A stretch of DNA of 63,009 nucleotides, taken from assembly GCA_002343075.1 (NCBI GenBank), contig DDRH01000057.1, positions 341 to 63,349 of the forward strand, read 5' to 3'. Positions 1-7,962 of the stretch are shown here, one piece after another. Origin of the DNA: Phycisphaerales bacterium UBA2421 (GTDB taxonomy: Bacteria; Planctomycetota; Phycisphaerae; Tepidisphaerales; Tepidisphaeraceae). The notes below the pieces were generated by a model. It saw only the letters and a list, made by a program, of their open reading frames with translations, did no database searches and was not told where the DNA came from. The translations under genes and the position numbers were made by a program. Position 1 is the first letter of the stretch. The number at the start of each line of letters is the position of its first letter.

Positions 1-9
1 GCAGGGTAC

Positions 10-22
10 GGGGGGGGGGGGG
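10..22. repeat. Homopolymeric run of 13 G
   Basis: Thirteen consecutive G bases lie about 85 bases beyond the flgI stop codon, at the very edge of the window. Such runs can slip during replication or mark an assembly error. No gene boundary is visible here that would show it to be a phase-variation tract. Confidence 0.6.
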
Positions 23-105
23 CAAGGAAAAAATGAAGAAACGTTTCTGGAGTCTGGCTCGGCGATTGCCGCTGGGAGCAACTCACCTGGGTACGCGCGG
101 CCGCG

Positions 106-1173
106 CTACGTTCCTTCTGTAATCAGCTTTGCGTGGAGCTTGCCCATTTTGTGAAGCTCTTTGACGATCGAAATCCGATCCTCCGCGGGGACTTTCAGTT
201 GGTCGAGGGCGTTGACCAGGTCATTGAGTTTTGCGCCGCCTGCACCGGTGGGGTCGAGCGCGATGATCTCTTTATTGAGCACCATCGGCCGCTGCGGGGT
301 TGGAACCGGGGTCGGCAGGACGGTGCTGATGGTAAGGCCCTTGTGACTGATGACGACGGGGCTGATTTCCACATCGCCGCTGACGATCATGGTGCCGGTG
401 CGATCATTGATGGTGACGCGCGCCTCACTTGGCAGAATCGGCACGGGAAGCCGCTGCACCCGGCTGATGAAGCTGTCGGGTCGGCTTAGCTCGATTGAAG
501 GAATGACAACGACGATATTCTTAGGATCAACCGCGGTGGCGATGATTTCGCCGGAGGTGCTCTCGGCATCATTGATGATCTTGGCGATGGTGCTCGCCGT
601 GGTCCAGGATGCTGAGGGATCTTCGACAATCAGGGTAATCCGGCCGTTATCGATGTATTTGGCGGGCAGATCGGTTTCCATCACTGCCCCGCCGACGACG
701 CGACCGACCGTTGGCGTGGCAGGGTCTTCGATGACGACAGCCCCCTCCGCCAGCGCGAAGATGCCGCTGCCCGGCACCGGGCCGGTGAGCGGCGTAACAA
801 ACAGACGTCCCCCGCGCAGGCTGTTGGCGGCGCCGATGCTGGTGATGAAGATATCGAGCTTATCGCCGTCGCGCACGCCGTTGCTCGGCACGGTCGCGGT
901 GATGCTCACCAATGCGACGTTGTTTACATTTTCCAGTTCGCGAACGGTTGCGGGGTTGGCAAACTTTCCAAGCATGGTGGCAAGCGGTTTGATGGCGGGC
1001 TGAAAGTCGCCCCCATCGCCGGTGCCGCGCAAGCCATAAACCAGCCCCAGCCCGGTGAGGATGTTTGACCGTTGCCCGCCGATGCGGGTGATGTCAGCGA
1101 TCTTTACAGCCAGCGCGGCCGGGGCCGCCACCAGTACAACGACTGCCGCAAGAATGATTGTTCGACACCACAT
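106..1173 (-). CDS. flgI: Flagellar P-ring protein FlgI
   Basis: FlgI forms the periplasmic ring around the flagellar rod in the peptidoglycan layer. The 355-residue product has an N-terminal signal peptide (hydrophobic stretch ending near AALA) followed by the family start VKIADITRIGGQRSNILTG and the typical GLGLVYGLRGTGDGG block. Length matches the family. The ATG at 1173 is chosen over the in-frame GTG at 1182 and ATG at 1179 because an AGAGG box lies eight bases upstream of it. It is the last gene seen in a minus-strand operon after flgH, with 59 bases between them. Confidence 0.95.
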   Translation of the reverse strand: MWCRTIILAAVVVLVAAPAALAVKIADITRIGGQRSNILTGLGLVYGLRGTGDGGDFQPAIKPLATMLGKFANPATVRELENVNNVALVSITATVPSNGVRDGDKLDIFITSIGAANSLRGGRLFVTPLTGPVPGSGIFALAEGAVVIEDPATPTVGRVVGGAVMETDLPAKYIDNGRITLIVEDPSASWTTASTIAKIINDAESTSGEIIATAVDPKNIVVVIPSIELSRPDSFISRVQRLPVPILPSEARVTINDRTGTMIVSGDVEISPVVISHKGLTISTVLPTPVPTPQRPMVLNKEIIALDPTGAGGAKLNDLVNALDQLKVPAEDRISIVKELHKMGKLHAKLITEGT

Positions 1174-1232
1174 GATCATCACCTCTTACCGACGAAAACA
1201 GTCAGACGTTGTTTCACAGACTCAGGCGAGCG

Positions 1233-1991
1233 CTAGAACGGGTTTAGCCAGTCAAGGAACTTGTGAACGCCGCTGCGCTTGATGGAATCATTGACCGGCC
1301 CTCGGGCGGTCTTAGCCAGGTCGAGATCGAACAGTTGTGTACTGAGGATGCTGTTGTCGGCGGTGACATCCTGGGCGCGACAAATCCCGCTCAGGATGAA
1401 ATATTGCTCTTCCTCGTCGGTCTTGATGCGTTTGCGGGCCTGCACGACGAGGGTGCCATTGGGCTTGACATCGATGACTTCCGCCTGGATCCGGGCGATA
1501 AAGCTGTCTCTGCGGTCGAGTTTGCCATCGCCCTGGAAACTTCGCTCGCCGGCGGCGGCGATCGAAGGCGGGACCGGGCCAATCCCGCCGCCTTCGACGG
1601 CGAAATTGCCGAGATTGAGCTTGATGAACTCGGTGATGCGGGCATCGAACTCGGCCTCGCGGCTGAAGTCGGCCTTTGCGTCGGTCTTGGAATTGCTTTC
1701 TTCACGAATGATGATGGTGATCAGGTCATGTTTGGCGATGGTGCGCGGCTCGGGAGGAGCGACGTGGAAGAAACTCACCGTTTCCAGAGAATCGCGTAAC
1801 TCTGGGGCCATCGTGGCAACCTGGGCGCGCAACAGCGAGCCGCCATTGGCACGCATCTGCTCCGCGGGGGAGGTTTGTGCGTCGGCGCGCGCCGGCGGCA
1901 CTTGCCGCTTGTCGGCCGACTGACCCTGCGCCCACGGCACCAGCGCGCCGGTTGCGATCAATGCCATGACTGTGATTCTGCGATGCAACAC
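1233..1991 (-). CDS. flgH: Flagellar L-ring protein FlgH
   Basis: FlgH builds the outer-membrane ring of the basal body. The 252-residue protein has a signal-peptide-like N terminus and the conserved FlgH core (HDLITIIIREESNSKTDAKA near residues 88-107, then GTLVVQARKRI and YFILSGICRAQDV). The start is GTG at 1991, served by an AGGAA box inside the end of flgA, so the two genes are nearly contiguous and probably translationally coupled. Unlike proteobacterial FlgH there is no cysteine after the signal sequence, so it does not look like a canonical lipoprotein. Its presence implies an outer membrane. Confidence 0.93.
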   Translation of the reverse strand: MLHRRITVMALIATGALVPWAQGQSADKRQVPPARADAQTSPAEQMRANGGSLLRAQVATMAPELRDSLETVSFFHVAPPEPRTIAKHDLITIIIREESNSKTDAKADFSREAEFDARITEFIKLNLGNFAVEGGGIGPVPPSIAAAGERSFQGDGKLDRRDSFIARIQAEVIDVKPNGTLVVQARKRIKTDEEEQYFILSGICRAQDVTADNSILSTQLFDLDLAKTARGPVNDSIKRSGVHKFLDWLNPF

Positions 1992-1993
1992 GG

Positions 1994-3301
1994 TTATTCC
2001 TGTGGTTGAATGCTCGATAGTTCAGTCGCCCCGCCGACGACTGCGGTCTGCGGGCCTGTAATGACGACCTCAAAGATGTCCTTCGTCGTCTCGTTTTTCA
2101 CCCGGATGGTCTGGCCATACGACCCGCCTTCCATGGCGCGGGCGACGGTTTTCACCTGGATGTTCCCCTGCGACAGCGTGATGGTGATGAACTGCCCCGG
2201 ACGCACCAGCGGCACGGGATCGATCAGCCTCGCTGTGACCAGCGTTCCAACCTTGATATCGCGCGATGCCTGCTGCCCGACTGCCTGTTCCTTGGCCATC
2301 ATCGGGTCGCTGCTGAGCTTATCGGCAAGCGTCCGACGTTCGACCACATCGTCTTCACGAATAACCTGCTTAAAACCCAGCGGCTTGACGGTAATGAGTT
2401 GTGTCTGCCACGCCCGTGCGGTTGCGACAATCGATGCCTTCTGCACCGAATCGCCGCTCATAATCTTGATGTTCCAAACGACTTCACCCAGATCGCGGAC
2501 GCGCAGCGGGCTTACGTCGAACGTAAACTGCGGCCGGGCGAGCGAGAGGAGCTTGTCGTCGCTGTCCTTGAAGTTCAACTGCACCTGGTCGCGCGTGAGC
2601 TTGAGGCGGGCACACAAGTCGCTGATGAGAATGCTGCGAAGGCTGGCAGTGGCTTCGTCGTCGGCGAGCGGGGCATCGACGCGGGCGGTGACGGCGATAT
2701 TGGCATCGGTGGCGATGCGCTGAAGGGAGACTTTGTTTTCCTCGGGAACGCCCGGCTCCGTATCGCGGGGCGTTCTTTGTGGGTTTGATGCGGCCCTTGC
2801 ATTGATCCATTCATCGAGGGCCTGGCTTTCGTCGAACTGAACGTCGCTGCGGTTGACGATGCATTTCGTGCTGCCTGTGAAATGAATGCTGGCAAGGTTC
2901 ACGCCGGCATCTCGGAGCGTTGCCTTGACTTCATCCATCGAAATGCTGTGAAACGGTGCCGCAGGGCCAATGGTGGCCAGGGTGAGGTCGGCGACGGGCG
3001 CGAAGGTTGCGGCATCGGCATCGGACCACCGGGCGATCTGCCGGAGCTGCACCTCGGCACCGATGACGGTGGCCTCCGATCGAAGGTCGATGCGCGCCGG
3101 CCGGGTGCTTGCCGGTGGTACAAACCGCTCGACGGTTTCGTTCTGCACCATCGCGGCGCTGAGGGTTGGGGGCGGTATCTCTGCGCCGTAACCCCATTGC
3201 TGGACAAGGGTTTGCGTTGCCCACGCAAGAATGGCGGTGGCGACCACGATCCGCGCGGTCTGCCGCCGGGTGAGCGGGCGTCTTGGGTTTGGGTTGAACA
3301 T
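1994..3301 (-). CDS. flgA: Flagellar P-ring assembly chaperone FlgA
   Basis: FlgA is the periplasmic chaperone needed for P-ring assembly. The 435-residue product is longer than enterobacterial FlgA (about 220) because of a large N-terminal region; the family-like part is C-terminal and SAF-like: residues from about 300 to the end include KPLGFKQVIREDDVVERR, a GTLVTARLIDPVPLVRPGQ stretch and IQVKTVARAMEGGSYGQTIR. An N-terminal hydrophobic segment (IVVATAILAWATQTLV) serves as signal anchor. The ATG at 3301 is preferred because GGAGG lies about ten bases upstream; an upstream in-frame start at 3352 would add 17 arginine-rich residues without a good site. Confidence 0.9.
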   Translation of the reverse strand: MFNPNPRRPLTRRQTARIVVATAILAWATQTLVQQWGYGAEIPPPTLSAAMVQNETVERFVPPASTRPARIDLRSEATVIGAEVQLRQIARWSDADAATFAPVADLTLATIGPAAPFHSISMDEVKATLRDAGVNLASIHFTGSTKCIVNRSDVQFDESQALDEWINARAASNPQRTPRDTEPGVPEENKVSLQRIATDANIAVTARVDAPLADDEATASLRSILISDLCARLKLTRDQVQLNFKDSDDKLLSLARPQFTFDVSPLRVRDLGEVVWNIKIMSGDSVQKASIVATARAWQTQLITVKPLGFKQVIREDDVVERRTLADKLSSDPMMAKEQAVGQQASRDIKVGTLVTARLIDPVPLVRPGQFITITLSQGNIQVKTVARAMEGGSYGQTIRVKNETTKDIFEVVITGPQTAVVGGATELSSIQPQE

Positions 3302-3401
3302 CGTCCTGCGACCTCCATGTCGCGCGGCGGTGGGTCGTATGCGTTCTCCCACCGCTGTCTCGTTCCTGCTCGCCGACCTGCACCGCCGGCCCGCACTTGT
3401 C

Positions 3402-4217
3402 CTAGAACCGCCTGAGGTTGCCGATGGTCTGCAGCGCCTTGTCTGCCGACTCGATTGATTGACTATTCAGCTCGAACGCCCGCTGGGTTTTGATGAGTGA
3501 AACAAGTTCCTTCACCGGATCGACATTACTGCCTTCGAGGAACGTGGAGAGGGTCTTGCCCGCGCCATCTTCTCCCGGCGTCGATTCGATGGGCGCGCCG
3601 GAGCTGTCGGTGCGTGTGTAGATGCTCCCGCCGAGGATGTTGAGGCCCTGGGGGTTTACAAATGTATGTACCTTCAGGGTGCCTGCCACGGTCGGAGTCA
3701 CTGCTCCGGGGGCAACATAGGAAACTGTTCCGTCTTCAGCGATGTTGATTCGATCACTTGGGACGCCTGCGGGAATGTTGACAGGCGGTTCGACGCGATA
3801 GCCGTCGCCGATGCCCAGCACCAGATCACCATCTTTGTTGACGAAGAAATTGCCGTTGCGTGTAAAACCAAACCCATCGGCAATGGTGTCGGGAAGCTTC
3901 ACCATAAAGAAGCCCCCGCCAGAGATTGCAAGATCCAGCACGCGCCCCGTGCTTTCGAGAGGCCCGCCTTCGGTATCAAGCTGCGTGTTGCTGACCCGCA
4001 CGCCAAGCCCGATGAATGTGCCTGCAGGTGAGACTTCACCGGCTGCATTTTGCGCCCCGGGTTGTTTCACCGAGAGATACATTAGATCTTCGAAGTTGAC
4101 CCTGCTGCGCTTAAACGCATTGGTTTCGGCGTTGGCAAGATTGTTTGCCACGACGTCGATTTTGGTTGACAGGGCGCGAAGCCCGGTCGCTGCGGAATTG
4201 AGTGCTTGTATGGCCAT
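3402..4217 (-). CDS. flgG: Flagellar distal rod protein FlgG
   Basis: FlgG forms the distal rod of the flagellum. The 271-residue protein starts with the rod/hook family signature (MAIQALNSAATGLRALSTK, then NNLANAETNAFKRSR) and ends with the coiled-coil FlgG terminus (NVDPVKELVSLIKTQRAFEL). Size matches FlgG (about 260). It lies 94 bases downstream of flgF and 100 bases upstream of flgA in the same orientation. The paralogous neighbour flgF is shorter in its core and lacks the FlgG-like C terminus, which decides the naming. Confidence 0.94.
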   Translation of the reverse strand: MAIQALNSAATGLRALSTKIDVVANNLANAETNAFKRSRVNFEDLMYLSVKQPGAQNAAGEVSPAGTFIGLGVRVSNTQLDTEGGPLESTGRVLDLAISGGGFFMVKLPDTIADGFGFTRNGNFFVNKDGDLVLGIGDGYRVEPPVNIPAGVPSDRINIAEDGTVSYVAPGAVTPTVAGTLKVHTFVNPQGLNILGGSIYTRTDSSGAPIESTPGEDGAGKTLSTFLEGSNVDPVKELVSLIKTQRAFELNSQSIESADKALQTIGNLRRF

Positions 4218-4311
4218 ATGCAGCCGAGGACGAAACGTGCGGGATGCGTGGCGAGGTGCTGCGGTTCAGCCGCCTCATTCATCCGTCAGTGTTCATCCTT
4301 CATCCTTTCAT

Positions 4312-5076
4312 TTACCCGATCTTGCCTACGTCATTCACCAGCCGGCCAAGGGTCTGATCCTGGTATCGAATCATGTTGGCATTGGCTTCCAATTGCCTTT
4401 GTGCCTCCATTAGCTGAGTCAGCTCGATCGCCGGATCGACATTCGCCAGCTCGACATAACCGCTTTGCACACTTGGGTTTATGACGCGAGCAATCGCCGC
4501 CTCATCGACCGCCATCAAGGTTCCCCCGGCTGGGACGAGTTGCCTCTGGTCGGGGACATCAAAAACGCCGATCTGCGCGATAAACTCGCCGTTTTTGGTA
4601 ATCGTTCCGTCATCTCCGACGGCGATCTGCTTCAGTTCGTTAACATCGATCCGGATGGGCCGCTGGCGCACATCCAGGACCTTGCGGCCAGTGCCATCGC
4701 TCATCACCAACTCGCCACGGGCACCGAGGGTGAAGTTTCCATTGCGAGTCAGCCTCAGTCGGTCGCCGTCTCGTACGGCGAAGTAGCCTTTGCCTGTGAT
4801 GGCCAGACTAAGAGGCGAGTCATAGCTTTCGAGCGCGCCCTGAGAGTGATCGACCTGCGTCGGGGAGAGAAAAATCCCCCCGCCGATGGCATCGAGGGCT
4901 GGGTTGCTTAGGTCAAATCGGCCACTCTCGCGCGATTCGGGTGCCCGCTGGCGCACCATGGACAGTGCCCGCTTGAAACCGGTGGTTTCGGCGTTGGCGA
5001 GATTGTTGGCGATGACGTCCTGCCGGTGCGAATTGGCCATGACACCTGCCGCCGAGAGATACATGCCGTAGATCAT
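4312..5076 (-). CDS. flgF: Flagellar proximal rod protein FlgF
   Basis: This 254-residue rod protein carries the N-terminal flagellar rod motif (MIYGMYLSAAGVMANSHRQ, NNLANAETTGFKRAL) and the C-terminal element VELANVDPAIELTQLMEAQR. FlgF is the proximal rod subunit in most systems; order flgF-flgG agrees with the assignment. Its ATG overlaps the stop codon of the upstream 105-residue gene by one base (TGATG), which indicates translational coupling. A heptad TCATCCT repeat lies between it and flgG. Confidence 0.9.
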   Translation of the reverse strand: MIYGMYLSAAGVMANSHRQDVIANNLANAETTGFKRALSMVRQRAPESRESGRFDLSNPALDAIGGGIFLSPTQVDHSQGALESYDSPLSLAITGKGYFAVRDGDRLRLTRNGNFTLGARGELVMSDGTGRKVLDVRQRPIRIDVNELKQIAVGDDGTITKNGEFIAQIGVFDVPDQRQLVPAGGTLMAVDEAAIARVINPSVQSGYVELANVDPAIELTQLMEAQRQLEANANMIRYQDQTLGRLVNDVGKIG

Positions 5077-5393
5077 CAGTCGGCTCCCTCGCGGAAAGAG
5101 GCATCGTTATCGTCCGGCGACTCTTCAGCGTCCGGCCCGATAGCCACGGCGAGCCAGCCATCAGAATCCATGCCCGTGTCGTCGTAATCGGCCTGCGTGA
5201 AGGCTGAAACCGGGTAACACAGATCGTCAAACCGCCCGCGGAGGAGAGAACGCGCTTCTGCGTCAGGGTGGAGACGATGATTCGCCTGTTCATCGGCAGC
5301 AACGGCGGCGAGGTGCTCGCGGGTCGCCATCCACGCCGACAAAATGATCCGCTCGCCAAGGCTTAGCTCATCCCAGTTCTTGTTCATGCGCAT
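5076..5393 (-). CDS. Small acidic protein heading the flagellar operon
   Basis: A 105-residue acidic soluble protein without recognisable domain. It begins MRMNKNWDELSLGERIIL and has an Asp/Glu-rich C terminus (DAEESPDDNDAS). Its stop codon overlaps the flgF start by one base, so it is the first gene of the flagellar operon behind the sigma54-like site at 5420-5436. The coupling suggests a role in flagellar biogenesis or its regulation, but no function can be read from the sequence. It is a plausible real gene because the coupling and the promoter position are both consistent. Confidence 0.75.
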   Translation of the reverse strand: MRMNKNWDELSLGERIILSAWMATREHLAAVAADEQANHRLHPDAEARSLLRGRFDDLCYPVSAFTQADYDDTGMDSDGWLAVAIGPDAEESPDDNDASFREGAD

Positions 5394-5419
5394 TGTCGGA
5401 GGCTCCGTTCACCCGCTTA

Positions 5420-5436
5420 TACAAGCGGCGTGCCAG
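5420..5436 (-). promoter_or_regulatory. Sigma54-like promoter of the flagellar operon
   Basis: On the minus strand the site reads CTGGCACGCCGCTTGTA. It fits the -24/-12 consensus TGGCACG-N4-TTGCW at every fixed position except T for C in the -12 GC. It ends 26 bases before the ATG at 5393, so the untranslated leader would be short. A CCGCTT/AAGCGG inverted repeat (5413-5428) overlaps the -12 side. Flagellar genes are commonly sigma54-dependent in many bacteria. Prediction only. Confidence 0.5.
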
Positions 5437-5512
5437 AGTGGACTTGCACATTTTTGCGATGAAAATCGCTGATTCACCCGCCGGAGCGCGCGACGTCGCG
5501 CAATTTTTGCTG

Positions 5513-6349
5513 CTAGTCTTGCGCTTTCAGGGTTGATAGGAGGGCCGTGCGTTCGTTTGCATCGAGTGGGACGAGGGTCACAGTCATCTCTCGTTCCCCG
5601 ACCGTCACCGCCGCGAGTCGGACGGCCACGCCTCTGCTCGCACTCACAGGGATGATCGCGCGCGCGTCCGCGGGAACCCCTTCGAGCGCGGCGAGCAACA
5701 TTCTGGCGGCCATGACCTTTGCCAGAGCATCATTTGCTGCGCCGTAACGGTCAAACCGCGCCTCGTCGCGCCATCCGCGAAGCTGATTCCGCACTGCCCC
5801 GGTCGCGCGATCAACCTGGCCCTGCCAAGCCGCCCGCGGAACGGTGAGTCGCCCCGCCTGCACCTTTTCCAGCGAAAGGTTGAGCGTGTCTCCCTTCTGC
5901 TCGAGTGCTGCATGCACGCTCGAAATGCAGTCGATCGGCCCCATCGTCGTCTCGGCGGCAAAGATCACGCGGCCCGGCTCGAAGCCGATCATCGGATGGC
6001 GCGCGTACCGCTCATAACTGCCGCGCACCGCGTTCAGTTCGGCCCATTTCAGCAGGAACGCGTTTAACTCGTCTTGCGTAATCGTGAGCACATAGCGGGT
6101 CGTCATTGCGCCCGATGCTACTGTGGAGGCCTGCATCTCGGCGGCGAGGTTGCGCAGCTCGATGAGCTTGTCTTCCATGCGCTTGGCCGACTCCTCAAAA
6201 TCGGCACTGGCCATGCTCGCAGGCCGATAGAACGACGGCTTGGCCTTCGCCATCGCCGCCACCACGCCCGCCAGAACCAGCGCAACCACGGCGATGATCC
6301 CCGTGGCAAGCAGCGTTTTCTTCTGCCATTTCTTCACAGTCACCTTCAT
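5513..6349 (-). CDS. Membrane-anchored hypothetical protein
   Basis: A protein of 278 residues with a basic N terminus (MKVTVKKWQKK), one transmembrane segment (about residues 12-34, TGIIAVVALVLAGVVAAM) and a long soluble region that should lie outside the cytoplasm. An early helical stretch (SAKRMEDKLIELRNLAAEMQ) may be coiled coil. I recognise no family. The ATG at 6349 is chosen; an upstream TTG at 6382 would add 11 residues that break the pattern of positive charges before the membrane segment. It sits between the flagellar operon and a divergent gene. Confidence 0.7.
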   Translation of the reverse strand: MKVTVKKWQKKTLLATGIIAVVALVLAGVVAAMAKAKPSFYRPASMASADFEESAKRMEDKLIELRNLAAEMQASTVASGAMTTRYVLTITQDELNAFLLKWAELNAVRGSYERYARHPMIGFEPGRVIFAAETTMGPIDCISSVHAALEQKGDTLNLSLEKVQAGRLTVPRAAWQGQVDRATGAVRNQLRGWRDEARFDRYGAANDALAKVMAARMLLAALEGVPADARAIIPVSASRGVAVRLAAVTVGEREMTVTLVPLDANERTALLSTLKAQD

Positions 6350-6478
6350 CCGCGGGGCGGATTCCCCCGGTCTAGCCCGCAAATTCGTTACGCGCCATCA
6401 CAGAATGCACCTGTTGCTGTCGCGCCCGAAGCTTTCTCGGCGCGTTTGCCCCGCCGCGGGGTATAGATTCAATATCGC

Positions 6479-6904
6479 GTGTCGCCCGACATTTCCATTA
6501 TCGCACGAGCCTACTGCCAGCGGGCGCGGCTGATCCGCAGGTCGCTCCTGGCCGCGCACCATTTGGCACCCATCGCGGCCTGCGATCGAGTGTTCGACCG
6601 CCTGCAGCCCGACCCGCGCGCCCAGTTAGCCGAAGCGGTGCTTGAGCGGCTTGATGGACCGATTCTGCGTTATTCGATGCGGCTCGAGTTGCTCGGTATC
6701 GCGCGGCGGCTTCGTCTCTCGCGGTTTGATGCATGCCTGATTATTGCCCAGGTGCAACATCGCGCCGCCAACGGCCCCGCGGCCCCAGTCTCGCCCCGGC
6801 CCAGCCAAGGCGCGCCCCGTCCGCTTCAGCGCTTTCTGCCGTTAGCGATCGCTGGAATGATTCAGTTGGGCATTGTCGCCGCGGCCTGGGTAATTCTCTC
6901 GTAG
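6479..6904 (+). CDS. Small tail-anchored hypothetical protein
   Basis: A 141-residue, arginine- and leucine-rich protein with a single C-terminal membrane segment (LAIAGMIQLGIVAAAWVIL) ending in two residues, so it resembles a tail-anchored protein. The start is GTG at 6479. The soluble part is helical with RARLIRRSLLAAHHLAP and RYSMRLELLGIARRLRL. No domain is recognised. It is divergent from the membrane protein at 5513-6349 and convergent with the ROK kinase. Confidence 0.6.
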   Translation: MSPDISIIARAYCQRARLIRRSLLAAHHLAPIAACDRVFDRLQPDPRAQLAEAVLERLDGPILRYSMRLELLGIARRLRLSRFDACLIIAQVQHRAANGPAAPVSPRPSQGAPRPLQRFLPLAIAGMIQLGIVAAAWVILS

Positions 6905-6969
6905 CAGCATCCCCAACCCGGGTTACGCCTTTCAGAACTCGGGGCATGCACCGGCTCTTCGCTTGAGCA

Positions 6970-7896
6970 TCAGACATACTCAAACTGTTCATTCAGCAGC
7001 ACCGCCATGCCGAGCAGGGCCGCATGATCGCCCAAGGCGGCGGGGTGTATCTGCGCCGTGCCCCACGGCGTGCACGCTCTCCCGGCGGCAGCTTGCAGCG
7101 CGGGCATAATGACGTCGGCACTGCGCATGATTCCCCCGCCGACGATCACCTGCTCGCAATCGAATTGATTGATCATCGAGGTCACGACCGCACCCCAAAC
7201 CCCGATCGCGCGATCGCGCAGATCGTGTGCCAACGGATCGCTCTCAGCTGACTTGAAGATAGCGGCGTAGTCGAGCGTCTTTGTCTGCGAAAGCGGGCTT
7301 GCCGCAAATCGCTTGTCGGCCGCGGCAATCTGCGACATGGCGCTCAGGTGCTGCTGCGCCTCCGCGCATCCGCGCCCCCCGCACACGCAGGGGAAGCCGG
7401 CCGGGTCGATTACAAAATGCCCTGCGAGGTTGCCGGCCTGCGAATGCCTGCCGCGCAGCAACCGACCTTCGATCATGATGCTGGTGCCGATGCCCGTGCC
7501 GAGTGTAATCATGCCGACGTTTCGCCCGCCGCGGGCCGCACCGTGCTTCCACTCACCAAGCAGCGCCGCGTGTGCGTCGTTTTCGATCTTGATGGGCCTG
7601 CCAAACTTCGATTGCGACCACTGCTGGAAATCGATTTCGTGCAATCCTTCAAACTTCCCCTTCATCGAGACCATCACCCGCGCGTTGCGGGAGTCAATGA
7701 GCGTGGGCAGCGCCAGCCCAATGCCGGTCACGCCGGTCAGATCATAACCACCGATGACGCCGGCGAGCCGTTCGAGCGCCGCCGCGGCGCCGCGGTGGCT
7801 GTGCGATTCGACAGACTGCACGCTGGAGACAGTTGCGCCGTCGACGACGCCCACTTTGAGATTGGTGCCCCCCAGATCGACCGCGATGATGCTCAT
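6970..7896 (-). CDS. ROK-family sugar kinase (glucokinase-like)
   Basis: ROK kinases phosphorylate sugars with ATP in the cytoplasm. The 308-residue product has the N-terminal phosphate-binding motif VDLGGTNLKVGVV, the catalytic region IENDAHAALLGEWKHGAARG, the LGTGIGTSIMIEGRLL motif and the ROK zinc signature CVCGGRGCAE. It lacks an N-terminal helix-turn-helix, so it is a kinase and not a ROK repressor. The ATG at 7896 has a GAGG box; an upstream start at 7938 would precede the conserved beginning. Substrate (glucose or another hexose) cannot be decided here. Confidence 0.88.
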   Translation of the reverse strand: MSIIAVDLGGTNLKVGVVDGATVSSVQSVESHSHRGAAAALERLAGVIGGYDLTGVTGIGLALPTLIDSRNARVMVSMKGKFEGLHEIDFQQWSQSKFGRPIKIENDAHAALLGEWKHGAARGGRNVGMITLGTGIGTSIMIEGRLLRGRHSQAGNLAGHFVIDPAGFPCVCGGRGCAEAQQHLSAMSQIAAADKRFAASPLSQTKTLDYAAIFKSAESDPLAHDLRDRAIGVWGAVVTSMINQFDCEQVIVGGGIMRSADVIMPALQAAAGRACTPWGTAQIHPAALGDHAALLGMAVLLNEQFEYV

Positions 7897-7962
7897 GGTG
7901 TGCCTCGCTTCGGCGTCAGTACCAAACCGCAAGAGCACGGTTGGGCGCGCCGAAGCCGCATG

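Noticed and set aside
33..122. Plus-strand 29-codon frame with an AAGGA box before its ATG
   Set aside because: It overlaps the 3' end of flgI in antisense, lies beside a G13 run and the translation has no feature of a real small protein.
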